A stretch of 64,000 nt of DNA from Pseudeuparius sepicola (Eukaryota; Arthropoda; Insecta; Coleoptera; Anthribidae): the NCBI GenBank assembly GCA_963920635.1, contig OY987303.1, positions 43,771,223 to 43,835,222 on the forward strand, read 5' to 3'. Below the pieces are notes generated by a model that did no database searches, had not been told where the DNA came from, and saw only the letters and a list, made by a program, of their open reading frames with translations. The position numbers and the translations under genes were made by a program. The first letter of the stretch is position 1. The number at the start of each line of letters is the position of its first letter. Positions 11,733-23,153 of the stretch are shown piece by piece.

Positions 11733-12576
11733 CAGGGTGTTCCAGCGGAAACGTAACAGGCTCTATAAGGCCGGGAAATTTTTTTCTTGGAAAAGTGCAA
11801 AAATAGGTCAATTTTGTTTGGCCATGGGGACATCTTTTGGTTTGGCATAAAATAATTGATAGATCTATCTGCAACCCCCTGAGCAGGGGTTGAACCCCTT
11901 CAAAAAATTTAAATGGAAAGGGGGTTCATGTTGCACACCTTTGGAAATGTCTCTCAATTCTCACCTGCACATATTCTCGAAAATATATCGACTTTTCAAA
12001 AAGATACAGCTTGGAAAATGAAAAACATTCATTTTCAATTATTGCCTGGTATTGTTAAACAATAGAAGATCTGCGTCTCCGTATTATAAACGAATGTCGA
12101 CAAATCACCCCTGAAATGTGGCACAATGTTCGGCAGCGTTTTGAACAAAATCTTTATTATTGCATGGAAGTGAATGGGCAACATTTTGAGCATTTATTAC
12201 AATAAAGTTTAAATTTCCTCCCCGTTTATAAACTTTTCATCAAAATAATGTAGCTGAACATGCTTTCTATAACTTACGGCCCCCGACCACCACTTTCGGC
12301 TTAATTGTGTAACAATACCAGGCAATAATTGAAAATGAATGTTTTGTATTTTACTCGGTGTATCTTTTTAAAAAGTCGATCGATTTTCGAAAATCTGATG
12401 CAGGTGCATAGAGAATTGAGAGACGTTTCCAAAGGTGTGCGACATGAAACCCCTTCCCATTTAAATTGATGATGTCCCCCTGTCAAACAAAATTGACCAA
12501 TTTTTGCGTTTTTTCAAGAAAAAAAATTTCCCGGGCGTTATATTAGAGCCTGTAACGTTTCCGCTGGAACACCCTG
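11733..12576. mobile_element. Non-autonomous mariner-like element, TIRs about 300 bp
   Basis: The left end CAGGGTGTTCCAGCGGAAAC recurs inverted at the right end, and the arms match over about 11733-12062 and 12290-12576 with moderate divergence. TA precedes the left end; the right flank reads TT, probably a mutated duplication. Only the last 47 codons of a transposase (12062-12205) lie between the arms, so most of this 844-bp element is inverted repeat. Confidence 0.82.
12062..12205 (+). pseudogene. Mariner transposase C-terminal stub
   Basis: An uninterrupted 47-codon reading gives IEDLRLRIINECRQITPEMW, then a VRQRFEQNLYYCMEV stretch, ending NGQHFEHLLQ and stop. This is a textbook mariner-like C-terminus, including the NG.HFEHLL end. 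The catalytic triad is missing and the frame begins where the left inverted repeat stops, so it is a deletion remnant. Confidence 0.78.
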
Positions 12577-14522
12577 TTATAGGTAAGCAAGACGAGATTT
12601 ATCTATATAGTCCAGTCGGCGGATAATGGTGAAGACGACGGAACCAGAGCGCTACAAGTGCGGTAAGCCTTTGAGTCGTCGAAATAAAAGTGCCTCAGCC
12701 AAGTGAACGTACTATGGTTTATATATATATAAACGGTGGTCAGAACCATTGTTGAAATTTAGATACACCAAATGTTTAAAAAAATGTATATACCTAAAAA
12801 CTAATTTCTGCTCTACTATCGAATGCTAAGAATTGTATGACATTAAAATGTAGCTGTTTTAATTTGCTCTTGTTCTAAAATTAAAGTTTAAAACTTGGTG
12901 TAATATGATTTTTTGTTGACGATTTCAACAATGCTCCTTTAATCTATGCTACATAAGTTTAGAGTATCCGGAAGAGCTGTGCAGAGCAGAGGTTGCTCAC
13001 CAATAGCTGGAGCTGACAGCTGTATGTTTGTTTTGGGGGTTTGAGAATAGTTTCCCACCTCGGTAAAGTTACTTGCTTATTATAAAGTGCGCGAACAATG
13101 ACTGATAGACGAGACGTCAGAACTTGACTAATATAAACGGTGCAAATCGAAAACTGGAAAAACACGTATAATTGATGACGTGAATGTCAACAGAGAGGTA
13201 CACGCTCTCTTGTACTATATTTTGCTCTATTATTTTGGGATATTCAGTTTGTATATATTTTTTACTTTGGTTTAAAATTATTATTTAGCACTGTTAATTA
13301 AAATGATGGTTTCTTACATAACACCCGAAACATCAACTTTAATTGACATAAATCAGTAGCCCTACGGCGAAGTATTTTATACAAGATAATTTTAAACCAG
13401 TGCACCAACCAAAAAGTTCAACTTAATTTCAGTTTCCCCGAAAATCGTAAAAAAGAAAATGTCTTATTTTGAAAAGTGGAAACAACGATAAAGAAGTGTA
13501 AAAATCTGAGAAGATGCTCTTAATCGCTTAACCACAACCGACTTGAATTCCGAGCGTCGAGCCGAGAAAACTGGCAACAAGGCTGCGGGTGCGGGCTCAC
13601 CTTAGTCCCGTCATCGAATGGCCCTCAGAGTTGGTTCAAAAAGTGCGTGTAAATTATTCTGCGCCTACTGGTATCGTTGTGTAAACATTACGACGAGACA
13701 GTAGGTCTCTGCTAAAAGACTGCCCAGAGTCTTAACGACAGTGTTATTTGCAAATAATCTTACTTGTGCTAAACTGAAACATTTATAATACTTTTGGTGT
13801 TTGTGAACAACAGCGGAAGACATCATCTAATCTGGCTGAGTTTTATGTAAAAGTTGACATGGAAAAGAAGTATAATTTTATTGGTTTCTACTACAATTGG
13901 CAACTCAAGATGTCTATGACCTGATGTGGAGTTACTATATTATTACCTTGAAGTAGGTAGCTAGACATAGTACGTATTTGGCTTTCCAAAGACTGGCCTT
14001 CTTCACAAAATTCAGTTTTCTGTTTAGGTACATTTTTCGGAAAATATCAAGTCAAGATAATCGTTGTTTGCCAAACAAAAAATTCCTACAAAAATTCGAC
14101 TTACGATGAATGCCCAAACTTGTGTAATGTAGCCACCCCAAGAATATTACTTATACGAGTTATAAGTACTTATGTGTATCATTTTGTTCGTGCTTTTATT
14201 GTTCGTATTGGAAGTGCCTTTTGTTCCTCTAAGCAATCCGAAAAATCCCATAAACAAGGGAAATGAGAAGGAAACCTTACTAAAACCTAATCTTCCTACA
14301 AACAAAAATGAGGCAGATCACGACATTTTTTAAGTACGGCACATAAAGAAGATTTACTTTTATTCGAGAGTATTTTGCTACAAATAATTAAAAAACAACA
14401 AATGAAAAAAAATCCATGAAGACATCACGAAGAAAAGTGTGAGTTGGCGCGGAAGTTATCACTAGCAAAGGTGTTTTGCAGCGCCTCAAAGAACAAGATG
14501 ATTTGAAAAATTCTACCAAGAA
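12577..14522. other. Unassigned interval
   Basis: No coding family was recognised. The part around 12990-13080 has weak similarity to the dispersed repeat near 33640. The remainder is AT-rich with no obvious structure. Confidence 0.3.
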
Positions 14523-14930
14523 AAGTTGAAATACATGTTTTAGAAGAAAATGAAGAACTGGACGGGAATATTCTGGAGAAATTCGAGGATATGGAACGTG
14601 AATTAAATAGCAATAGGATTGGAGGAAAATAGCCTGAAACGATTGGGTGTTGGTAAAATTTCCATAAAAAAAATCTATAAAACACTTCGTAGGCAAAAGA
14701 AGAAAGGTTAAAGTAGAAATATAAACGTCATGAAGTTGAAATACAGCAGTTTTTAGAAGAAAGTGAAGAAGAACTGGACGGGAATATTCTAGAGAAATTG
14801 GAGGATATGGAACGTGAATAAAATAGCATTAAGGATTTGAGTGAAATTGCCTTAAATGATTGTGTGTTAACACAATTTCCATTTCCATCAAAAAATCTAT
14901 ACAACAATTCCTAAGCAAAATCTTGGAAAT
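14523..14930 (+). repeat. Imperfect tandem duplication, about 210-bp units, exon-like
   Basis: Two diverged copies, starting near 14523 and 14733, share a common reading frame on the plus strand that translates to an ELDGNILEK...EDMERE-like acidic peptide in both. Stops interrupt each copy after the shared block. It looks like a duplicated piece of a coding exon, perhaps from a transposase or a retrocopy. I do not recognise the protein. Confidence 0.5.
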
Positions 14931-15864
14931 GGAAAATGGTAACTTACATATTAAATATCCCAGCCAAAATATTTCTCTAAAAAAAGTCAGTATTTAAATT
15001 TCCGATAGCTAAGGCAGATATACCTACTGCCCACTTTACATCCCCCAAACATTGTTTGTAAAGGCGAAATATTTTAGTGTTTCGTTTAAAAGTACAATGT
15101 TGAATATTGAACTAGTATGTCGCATTCCTATTTTCCTATTTGTGTTAGTAAGTACACGAAAATATGTTTTTGTAAGTTACGTTTGCTGTTGTTCACCAAT
15201 CTGAAACAATAAGTAAGTATTGTTTTCTTTTAAATTGGTACTTTCAGTTTTCTTTCGCACCTTTCGTACCCACAAAGGGGGCATTTTCCGTCTCTAAGAA
15301 TAAAAGTATATTACTTCTGAACGGATGATAGTAGTTATGTGCTCCGTAGACAGTAGTCATATAATGAAAAAGGCTCTAACATTAATTCTAGTTAATGAGA
15401 CATCAAAAAGACGCACTAACCTTATTGAATGGGGCAAGTGTGCCTTGATTCAGATTTTTAGAAACAATAACATATTTTAAAGAAAAGCTAAAACGTCATG
15501 AACTAATGTAATTTGGGCGTGCAACGCCACGGCCGCGTGGTGAATTGCTTCATATGCTTCAATTTAACTGGGTACACATGTGCACATGTTATATTGTTTC
15601 CTAGTGAGTGCGAACGTGTTGTTTTAACTCTACGTTGTGTACTAGTGAATCAGCCCGTGTTTTGATTTGGTACTGAATATGTTGAAAGATTACTATGCCA
15701 TTTGGTTTTATTGCTATAGTTATATTTTTTCTAGGAATGATCTTTATATTTTTAGTTGTGTTCATTAATATGATATTATAGCTTGCTCGTAGGAAGTAAA
15801 AATACAGAACGATTATTGTCTCACTCCAAATAGACGTACATCGTACAATATTGTTCCTGTTGTA
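14931..15864. other. Unassigned interval
   Basis: No motif or repeat recognised. Confidence 0.3.
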
Positions 15865-17110
15865 CAGGATGTATCAGTGGTAAACCCGATTTTCTTGGTA
15901 ATTTTAAAGATAAATAATTGATGGTTCAAAAAGTAAACTTGTGCGAATTTTCTGAGGAAGTCGAATATAACGTCTAACTTAATATATTATATATTGTCGA
16001 AAATTTATATCAAAAAATACATTTTACAAAGAAAATGTAAAGTTGAATTTTAACATTGAGCACGGGGAGCAACAAAAAATTGCCGGTTCTCATTTCTGAC
16101 TTCTGGTTTGAGTGAGCATTACTTGGTAAGATTTTTGTGACTCCCTGTATATTCTGTTAGGTTTCTGTTGTTCTCCAAATTCCAGACATATACAGGGCGT
16201 CCCGAAAAACATTCCCCTCCGGCCGGCAATAATATACTCATTGGCCAAAATTAAATCGAAAATCACCTTTGGCAAAATGTCGAATAAAGCTTCGCAATAA
16301 AGTTTAAAGCTTGGTTCATGCAGCAACTTTATCTTTATCTTTATGCTTTTACTTTATCTTTTAAAAGTTGAAATATTGTTAAATAATGGAAGCGTTCAAG
16401 CAAGACTTTTGCTTTATGTTTTGCTTTTTCTTTTATTTAAAAGTTGGGAAGTTTCTACTTTTTCTTTATAATCTTTATAATTCTGAAAGCAATCAGAACT
16501 GCGCAAGCGAACTGACAAACGAATTGTCAGTTATTATCGCCAAAAAAAGCGTTTTTGAAATATCTGGGAGCTTTGCTACTAACAAAAGGTTTAACTACAA
16601 CCATCAAAGAACCCCAGCACTTAAGAACTCTAGTAGTAGTCTAAAATCATGGTTAAAGTAATGACTTCGAAATAAAAACGTGGTTTGGCAACTGTTTTGA
16701 TGTTATCAAGCATTTGGAGTTTCCTGAAGGTGTACAGAACACAAGTGCAAAATAATAGAAACAAGAGGCTTTTCAAGTTCGCTCTTTTAAAACGTCGTAA
16801 GAGTTTTGGGCATTGCAGGCCTTTTTTTCTTTTTATAAAAAGATGTGATCCTGAAGTATTTTTTAAATACACAGGGATGTCTGTGACACAGTTTGAAGAA
16901 CTTCTAAAACTAGTGAAGCCATATCTTCAGAAAAATGACTACAAAAATCCGTTAAACCTTGAATTTCGATTGGTGTTAACACTTCAGTAAGTAGGTATTC
17001 GATTACCTTATGGTATAATAATAGGGTAGTATGTTTCAGCTTTCTTGCAGAAGGAACCATGCAAGCAATTTCCTGGGAATATTTAATAGAAAAGCCCACA
17101 GCACATTATA

Positions 17111-17820
17111 ATGGGTGATTCATTTAGAGGTACTTTTTTTAAAAAATAAAAAAATGGGAAAAACAAAATTATTTTATTGTCCTTATTATCATACAAAAGA
17201 ACCATTCTTTGCAATTATTTTTTAAAGATAATTCCTTTCAAATGTTGGCCGTGACCGCGGTTAACATGGTCCATTCTGAAGTTCCAATTTTCAATGACGC
17301 GTTCTAGCATTTCGAGTGGTATTTGGCCAATGCCTCGAGTAATATTGGCCTCCAATGCCTCAATCGTAGCCGGTTTATCCATGTAGACTTTAGACTTTAC
17401 GTAGCCCCGAAGAAAAAAGTCTACAGATGTGATGTCACATGATCTAGGCGGCCAATTCACTGGTCCGAAGCGTGAAATGAACTGTTCACCGAATCGTTCT
17501 CGCAGTAAAGCCATCGTTTCACGGGCTGTATGGCAAGTAGCGCCATCTTGTTGGAACCAAATGTCGTCGAGACCACGGGCTTTAATTTGAGGTACCAAAT
17601 AATCCGTTATCATGGCGCGATAACGGTCGCCATTCACAGTAACATTCCGGCCGGCCTCTGTATAATAATTAATAATTTGTGGCCGCTGCGCCGGGCTAAG
17701 TGTTTCCATTATGAAATGTCAGACAATACTGAACAAGAATGACACGTCGGCTGACACGGCGCATGTGCGGTCTGTCATTAAATCCCCATCACAAAAAGTA
17801 CCTCTAAATGAATCACCCAT
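17111..17820. mobile_element. Deleted DD41D mariner inside the Harbinger transposase gene
   Basis: The ends are ATGGGTGATTCATTTAGAGG and its inverted copy, about 35 bp of terminal repeat, flanked by TA at 17109-17110 and 17821-17822. The 710-bp element contains a shortened transposase on the minus strand. Removing it together with one TA leaves the Harbinger reading frame in register, which confirms the boundaries. Confidence 0.88.
17215..17709 (-). pseudogene. Internally deleted DD41D mariner transposase (164-codon open frame)
   Basis: The frame opens METLSPAQRPQIINYY, a mariner N-terminal helix-turn-helix start, and after only about 21 residues jumps to NVTVNGDRYRAMI, which normally lies shortly before the second catalytic aspartate. 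The rest of the C-terminal half follows: QQDGATCHTARETM, then WPPRSCDI..VDFFLRG with the third aspartate 41 residues after the second, and a VNRGHGQHLKGIIF end. The deletion removed the rest of the DNA-binding domain and the first catalytic aspartate but kept the frame open. It cannot be an active transposase. Whether it is expressed, for example as an inhibitor, is unknown. Confidence 0.8.
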
Positions 17821-19006
17821 TATAATTAACGAAACATGTAGAGTACTATGGGATGTGCTGGCTCCAAAACTACTAAAAAAAACATCTACGGAGGACTGGT
17901 ACAAAATTTCGCATGGTTTTCTAAATCGATGGAACCTTCCAAATTATGTGATGGTAAACACATTACCATTCAAGCACCCAAGCATTCTGGATCGGAGTAT
18001 TTTAACTACAAAAAGTCCAAAAGTCAAAAAGTAAGTAATAGAACACCTACACTTTATGTACACTACATGCACACATCTGAAAAGAATTGTATTGCTCATT
18101 TTGAAATGGTAATAGGTACATTTACAAGTTCAATGAAGACACATTTACCACGTGTTACGGAAAGTACTTGTGCCAAAACTGAGACAGTACCACAAAATTG
18201 TGTAGAAGAATACTATTATTAATATTTACTTGTTTAGTATTGTGTTAATGGCAGCCTGCGATTTATATTATCGTTTTACATTAGTCGACGTGGGAAGCCC
18301 TGGTTGCCACCACGATAGTGCAGTGTTTGAAAATGCAGGTTTTGGCAGAGCTATCCTTAGGGATACCCTAGAACTACCACCGGACACTGCATTGCCAGGA
18401 ACTGAAAATGTTCTGCCATATTTTTTTGCAGCTGATTCAGCATTCCCTCATCCTGGGCAGTATTTGGGTGAAACCAAAATCCTTTTCAATTACCGACTCT
18501 CCCGAAGAAGACGCGTGATTGAAAATACGTTTGGTATTTTGGTCCAGCGGTGGCGTATTCTTCAGAAACCGATTATTGCCAACGTGGATAACTGTATTGC
18601 CTTTGTACAGGCAGTTATATGTTTACACAATCATGTTCAAAACTAAGAAGAGGATATTTCAGAAGACAAAAGACTGTACTGTCCTCCCGGATACACAGAT
18701 TAGGAAGACACCTCTGGACAATTGCACCCTGGGTTGTGGAGACAAGGTGGTACCTTGCCAGGTACAAAAAGATCAGGATCAAACACTTACAGCCAAAAAG
18801 CGAAAAAAGCTCGAGAGTGTTGAGCAGACTGGTTTCGTGAAGGAGGAGAACTGCCATGGCAAGAAGAAAGAATATCCCGGGGAATGGTACCGCTGGTTTC
18901 ATTATAACATTTTTTTAAATGATAACTCTACCTAACAGGTAACATATATGTTCAGCTTTCCTTAATCTTTTATATACCTCTCTACAATTTTCATAATCTC
19001 AATTTT

Positions 19007-20381
19007 TCATCTTGCTCTATCTCTGCGAGATGGAATATGTTGCATAGATAGGTGCAAACATTTGCAAAAATAACCATCTTTATCTACATTTTCTTTCAAA
19101 AGGCTGGATACTGTCTCGCAAACTTTTTCCCTTTGTTTTCCTATATTTTCTATTGGTTCTAGTGCCTTTGTTTTTATTTTTTCAGGCTTGCTTGGACCTG
19201 CTTTCTGTTGGTCAGTTGATATTTTACTTATATTGGTTTGCTGTTTTGCAAAAAAAACATTTTTTTGGGTTGTCCGGTTTTTCGAAAGTACTACCATGCC
19301 TTTTGCTTGGACCAGCCAGACTAGTTTTCTCTATTTTATCAGCAGCACTTGGGCCACTTTCTTCCAGTGTAGACAAGGGGGTAAGCGGGTTACTTTCTTC
19401 CGGGGCCGACAATCTCAAATCCAACTCGTCTACAACTTGAAGAGACGACGGACTAGTGTCTGCCTCTGAGGAAGTATTGTCCTTGGATATATTCCCATAT
19501 GTTCTGTAAAGAAAAAATGATTAAGTGAGAAACCGAAATTGATTTTCTGGGATAATCACTTTATTTGGTCAAGAGGCGAATTTTGCACCTTTCATGTTGT
19601 AATGTATACAGCGTGTCCGCAGAGTCCCGTATCTTATAATTATTTTGAAGATGGTATAATTTTTGAAAAACACCCGGATGGCAATTTTGAGATTTTTCAA
19701 GGTTTTTGCCTTGTTCTGAAATATCCAGCATAGTAAGCAAAGGGTCACTAGTCTATCTTCTCTCCAAGATGTAGACGAGTTGGATTTGAGATTGTCAGCC
19801 CCGGAAGAAAGTGACCCTTGTCAATACTGGAAGAAAGTGGCTCAAGTGCTGCCGATGAAATAGAACAGACTGGTCTGGCCGGTCCAAGCAAAAGGCCTGG
19901 TAGTGCTTTAGAATATCAGAACAGCCCAAAATAACTTCAATGTACGGGACAACACAGACAATGTAGGAAATTTACGTGCAAATTGTCAGAGCTTAATTGA
20001 ACTCGTTTTTTTAAGGCTCCATATACTTATACTTACTTTTTCTGGACAATGTGTGCTAAAAAGACCATCAATTTAAAATACTTCCACTTTGGAATATTCC
20101 CTGGTGTTCCTGTTGGGACATTTTTTATTTTTCGTCTTTCAAGACAATATCTATTTCGTAAGATGTTCCATGTTTTTTCTATAACGTCAGCTATAATAAA
20201 ATAAAGTTATAATCACAGATACACATTTTGATTAGGTATATTTACGTAATTCATCCATCACTGCTGAAATAGTCTGCCAGGCTTTTGTCTCATGAGTTTG
20301 TTCTTAAAAAACGGATCCGCATGATCGTACAAGAAGCGAAATTGCCGCACATTATCTACTAGAGTAGCATATTTATCCATG
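19007..20381 (-). pseudogene. Harbinger accessory protein with MADF domain
   Basis: Second gene of the Harbinger element, read right to left. A start at about 20381 gives MDKYATLVDNVRQFRFLYDH, the opening of a MADF (Myb/SANT-like) DNA-binding domain, and continues with AWQTISAVMDELR after a small frameshift. A likely intron follows (GT near 20245, AG near 20193), then an exon with ADVIEKTWNILRNRY and IPKWKYFKLMVFL completing the domain. The C-terminal part is a low-complexity Ser/Pro/Lys-rich region in open frames at 19007-19505. In Harbinger elements this protein binds DNA and helps bring the transposase to the nucleus and the TIRs. Frameshifts and an internal inverted duplication make this copy doubtful. 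Confidence 0.68.
19230..19940. repeat. Inverted duplication inside the Harbinger accessory gene
   Basis: About 200 bp at 19235-19455 recurs in reverse orientation at 19740-19940 (shared block GACGAGTTGGATTTGAGATT), with about 280 bp between the arms. The spacer begins a TA-flanked mariner-TIR-like stretch near 19610 (CAGCGTGTCCGC). The duplicated DNA is coding sequence of the accessory protein. Confidence 0.72.
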
Positions 20382-20754
20382 GTTGTTTAACAAACGCCGC
20401 ACAAATTATTCACATAACATAATAACACAGAATTAATAATAAATAAGCCATCGAACTGACAAACTGTCAGTTCGATGAAATAAGCTGTGACCATAACCTA
20501 CAAAAATAGGTTAGGGTTATTAAAAAAGGCTGCCTGAACGCCTGCTTTATTTCTTTAAAGTAAAAGAAAAAGCAAAAGCATAAAGATAAAGTTGCTGCAT
20601 GAACCAGGCTATAGATAAATTAACAAAAAATCATTGGCCATGACATAAACGCCATATTAATTTCTAAAAGCTGTCAAACTGATGTTTAATGTCATTAATA
20701 TCTATTAAACGATAGTAAATGAAGAAAAAACTTTATTTTAGTGAAAAGAAGTAA

Positions 20755-21560
20755 TTTTTATATTTTACGAGGGGATATGACTAAGTTACTGGCAGTTTGC
20801 AATAATAATGCCAGTGCTGCGACTTACCTATACCGTGAGAGCTATATCAACAGACGCCATCCAGATCATACAACTGTGAGAGACTTTGAGATGTGGAAAC
20901 TAAATATTTAGAAGGAAAGTTAATTCGGGTCGTTTACAAAAACTCACTTGGCAACAAGAAGAATATAATTACTCGATAATATCGACCAAAATTCTTCAAC
21001 AAGTGTACAGATTCCAGAACACAATCACCGTCAATCTCGTAGTGTCATACACAGATTTACGCAAAGAGCAAATCTGTATCACTTACATACAGTTCAATGT
21101 CTCCATCCAGGAGATTGTGAGGTGCGACTACAATTTTGTAGATTACTACCAGATATTTTTGAAATAATAACAACATAACGTTTCTTTGAAAAACATAATC
21201 GTTAATACAGTGTATGAAAAAAATGAATGAAACTTCTTTGATGAAATTTTGTGGAGTGATGAAGCTTTTAATCAAAATGGTATTTTCAATCAACACAATT
21301 TACACAGCTAAGATTATAAGAATCCTTTTAAAATTCGCGAAAGACACTGTCAAGTTCGCTGGAGCGTTAATGTGTGGATTGTCTTGTTAAGCAGTATGAT
21401 AAATAGAGTGTTTTTATTCGTTCGGCTCGTTCGCGTTCGGAGAACTACGCCAATTTTTACGTACATGTTTTACCTGCCTTAGTAGAACAAATTCCTCTAA
21501 CCCAACGAATGAACAATATTTGGTATCCAGCATGATGGGACACCCGCCCATTATTTCAGG
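20755..21560 (+). pseudogene. Mariner-like transposase of the outer element, degraded
   Basis: Near 20775-20910 the plus strand reads NNNASAATYLYRESYINRRH, a mariner N-terminal helix-turn-helix signature. It continues with YHLHTVQCLHPGDCE near 21080, ILWSDEAFNQNGIFNQHN (first catalytic aspartate) near 21250, and VPL/IPLTQRMNNIW near 21490. Many stops and frameshifts make it inactive. Its closest relative in the window appears to be the intact transposase at 62141-63275. Confidence 0.72.
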
Positions 21561-22249
21561 AACGTTCGAGAAATATTGGACCGTCACTTTCTCAACCAAG
21601 TGATGCCCACTTCCGGCCAAACCGAAAGTTAGAAATAAGAACTGGCAATTTTTTGTTACTCCCGTTATACTCATTCAAGGATAATAGTCAAGTTTACAAT
21701 TTTTCGAAAAAGGGTATTTTTTAAAATAACATTTAACAACACCCTGTGTATTAAGTCATATTCGAATTCCCCGGAAAATTCTACACAAGTTCAGATTTTT
21801 AAACTTGCATTTTTTAAACCCGAATTTGACAACCTAATTCGTCCCAATTTTTTGTGCTTTTTGATTATAACTTATAACGTACTCGTATGTTATTATTTAG
21901 CCAAATAAGAGTTTCGACTAAAACGCTCCAGTGACGGGTAACAAAACACATTAAATTTTTAAAAATATTTATCTTCGAAACAAAGAGGTTTCCGAGAAAG
22001 AAATATTTTGGAAAAAGTTGTTGCTTTTAGCGAGTTAGATACGTGGCTAAAATTTTGGAACTAATTAATAACCTGTATACCTACCTACTATTAAAATATA
22101 ATTAGATAAAAGCTACTGAATGAATTTGTGTCTTGTTATTGTGTTAGCGAACAAATACTTCATTATACAATGGCCAATATCTACTGGGTAATGTACCAGT
22201 CGGTCCCTGGGTTCCCATAACAGGATACACTGGGAAAGTATTTAACACG

Positions 22250-22440
22250 CCGGGCCCAGCCCAAAGTGGATATGCTTGTCGGACTAATCTTGACATAGAA
22301 CTTCGATAAGTTGGAGACCTGTAACGCCTCCACCCAATTGCCCCTTGAGGAAGACATTGATTAGCATCCTCGGGGCTTAATTCGTCAATTGCGGTGGCTA
22401 TGGTTTGCGCTGCCACAGGCGCCGGCGTGGAAACTTAAAT
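22250..22440. repeat. Dispersed repeat, copy 1
   Basis: About 190 bp here match 33430-33615 in the same orientation; the shared core is AGAACTTCGATAAGTTGGAG. The copies have diverged and contain small indels. An open frame on the minus strand (22144-22416) overlaps it but does not hold in the other copy, so coding is unlikely. The element type is unknown. Confidence 0.65.
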
Positions 22441-22920
22441 AGTAAGTTGGCGTAACCGGAGGGAATGAATCACCGTTGAAGCTGAAGGTAGACGTGGCGG
22501 ATGCGGTTGCCTCAGTAGGCCAGGGAAAATAGAATTTGACCTAGACAAAAATATTAACTGCAATTTTGTTTTACCATATCAAAGTTATAAGTAAATCCGT
22601 TGGTAGAAACCAAAAATTAAACATTTGAAAAAACGGAAACTTGAGTTACCTCTTTAGGTAAAAAACTTCCCTTGCTAACATATGTTAAGAAATTAAACAT
22701 TTTAAGAATATGGAAGTAACTTAGATCGACAAAGAGTGATAAAAATCGGATAATTTTCTATTTCGGCAAAAGCAAAAATATTAATTACGTTTTTATTGCA
22801 GATGATCATTCCCTTTTACAAATAGAATGTAACTTATACAAAATTAAAGATTTATCTGAGCCGCATGTACGTCACTTCTCATTGGTATAGAATAGGAAAA
22901 AAATTCTAACTATTTTTTGT
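22441..22920. other. Unassigned interval
   Basis: AT-rich, no recognised motif. A stretch at 22765-22800 resembles the start of the tandem unit that follows. Confidence 0.3.
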
Positions 22921-23153
22921 TTGCTTAACTTTTTACAATATAACTATATTGAATCATATATAGCGAAATTAAACATTTATTTACGGCGCATATAGGCCAA
23001 CTGTCAGTTGTCATTTCTTTAGGAAAAGCAAAAATATTAACTGCTTTTATTTTGTTTAACTTTTTACAATATAACTATATTAAATCACATATAGCGAAAT
23101 TAAACATTTATTTAGGGCGCATGTAGGTCAACTGTCATTTGTCATTTCAAAAT
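22921..23153. repeat. Tandem duplication, 131-bp period
   Basis: The segment starting 22921 recurs starting 23052 with about 93-95 percent identity over roughly 100 bp, including AACTTTTTACAATATAACTA. Two copies are present. No coding frame. Confidence 0.8.

Larger units (their letters stand above)
16685..18646 (+). pseudogene. PIF/Harbinger (HARBI1-like) transposase, interrupted
   Basis: Would catalyse excision and integration of the Harbinger element. The N-terminal part (16685-16986) contains FFKYTGMSVTQFEELLKLV, typical of HARBI1 proteins. A likely 53-bp intron follows (GT at 16987, AG ending 17039), then FLAEGT. The mariner at 17111-17820 splits the gene; across it the reading resumes in register as INETCRVLWDVL. 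Catalytic-core pieces are DGKHITIQAPKHSG, the VDVGSPGCHHDSAVF block with the second aspartate, and RRRVIENTFGILVQRWRI with the glutamate. A second intron probably lies at 18031-18237, but those borders leave the frame off by one, and a small deletion disrupts the region before DGKHI. Inactive as it stands. Confidence 0.82.
16308..20610. mobile_element. PIF/Harbinger element, about 4.3 kb
   Basis: The left end AGCTTGGTTCATGCAGCAAC is repeated inverted at the right end (20610 backwards, AGCCTGGTTCATGCAGCAAC), and both continue into TTTATCTTTAT-rich arms of about 50 bp. The element carries two genes in opposite directions: a Harbinger transposase (+) and a MADF-domain protein (-). That pairing is the known plan of autonomous PIF/Harbinger elements. 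The transposase is interrupted by a mariner insertion. A 3-bp target duplication could not be confirmed. Confidence 0.82.
15865..22075. mobile_element. Outer mariner-like element hosting nested insertions
   Basis: Sequence at about 15920-16130 recurs inverted at about 21605-21820, including the shared block AACAAAAAATTGCC, so long inverted arms flank the whole block. Candidate ends are CAGGATGT after TA at 15865 and AACCTG before TA at 22075; the outermost match is weak. Between the arms, outside the Harbinger insertion, lies a degraded mariner-like transposase (20755-21560). Without that 4.3-kb insertion the element would be about 1.9 kb, close to the intact mariner at 49451-51329. Confidence 0.6.

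Noticed and set aside
12990..13080. Third copy of the 22250/33430 dispersed repeat
   Set aside because: Similarity is restricted to a few short words near 33640 and could be chance.
22144..22416. 90-codon minus-strand open frame
   Set aside because: It overlaps a dispersed repeat whose second copy has indels that break the frame, so it is unlikely to be a gene.
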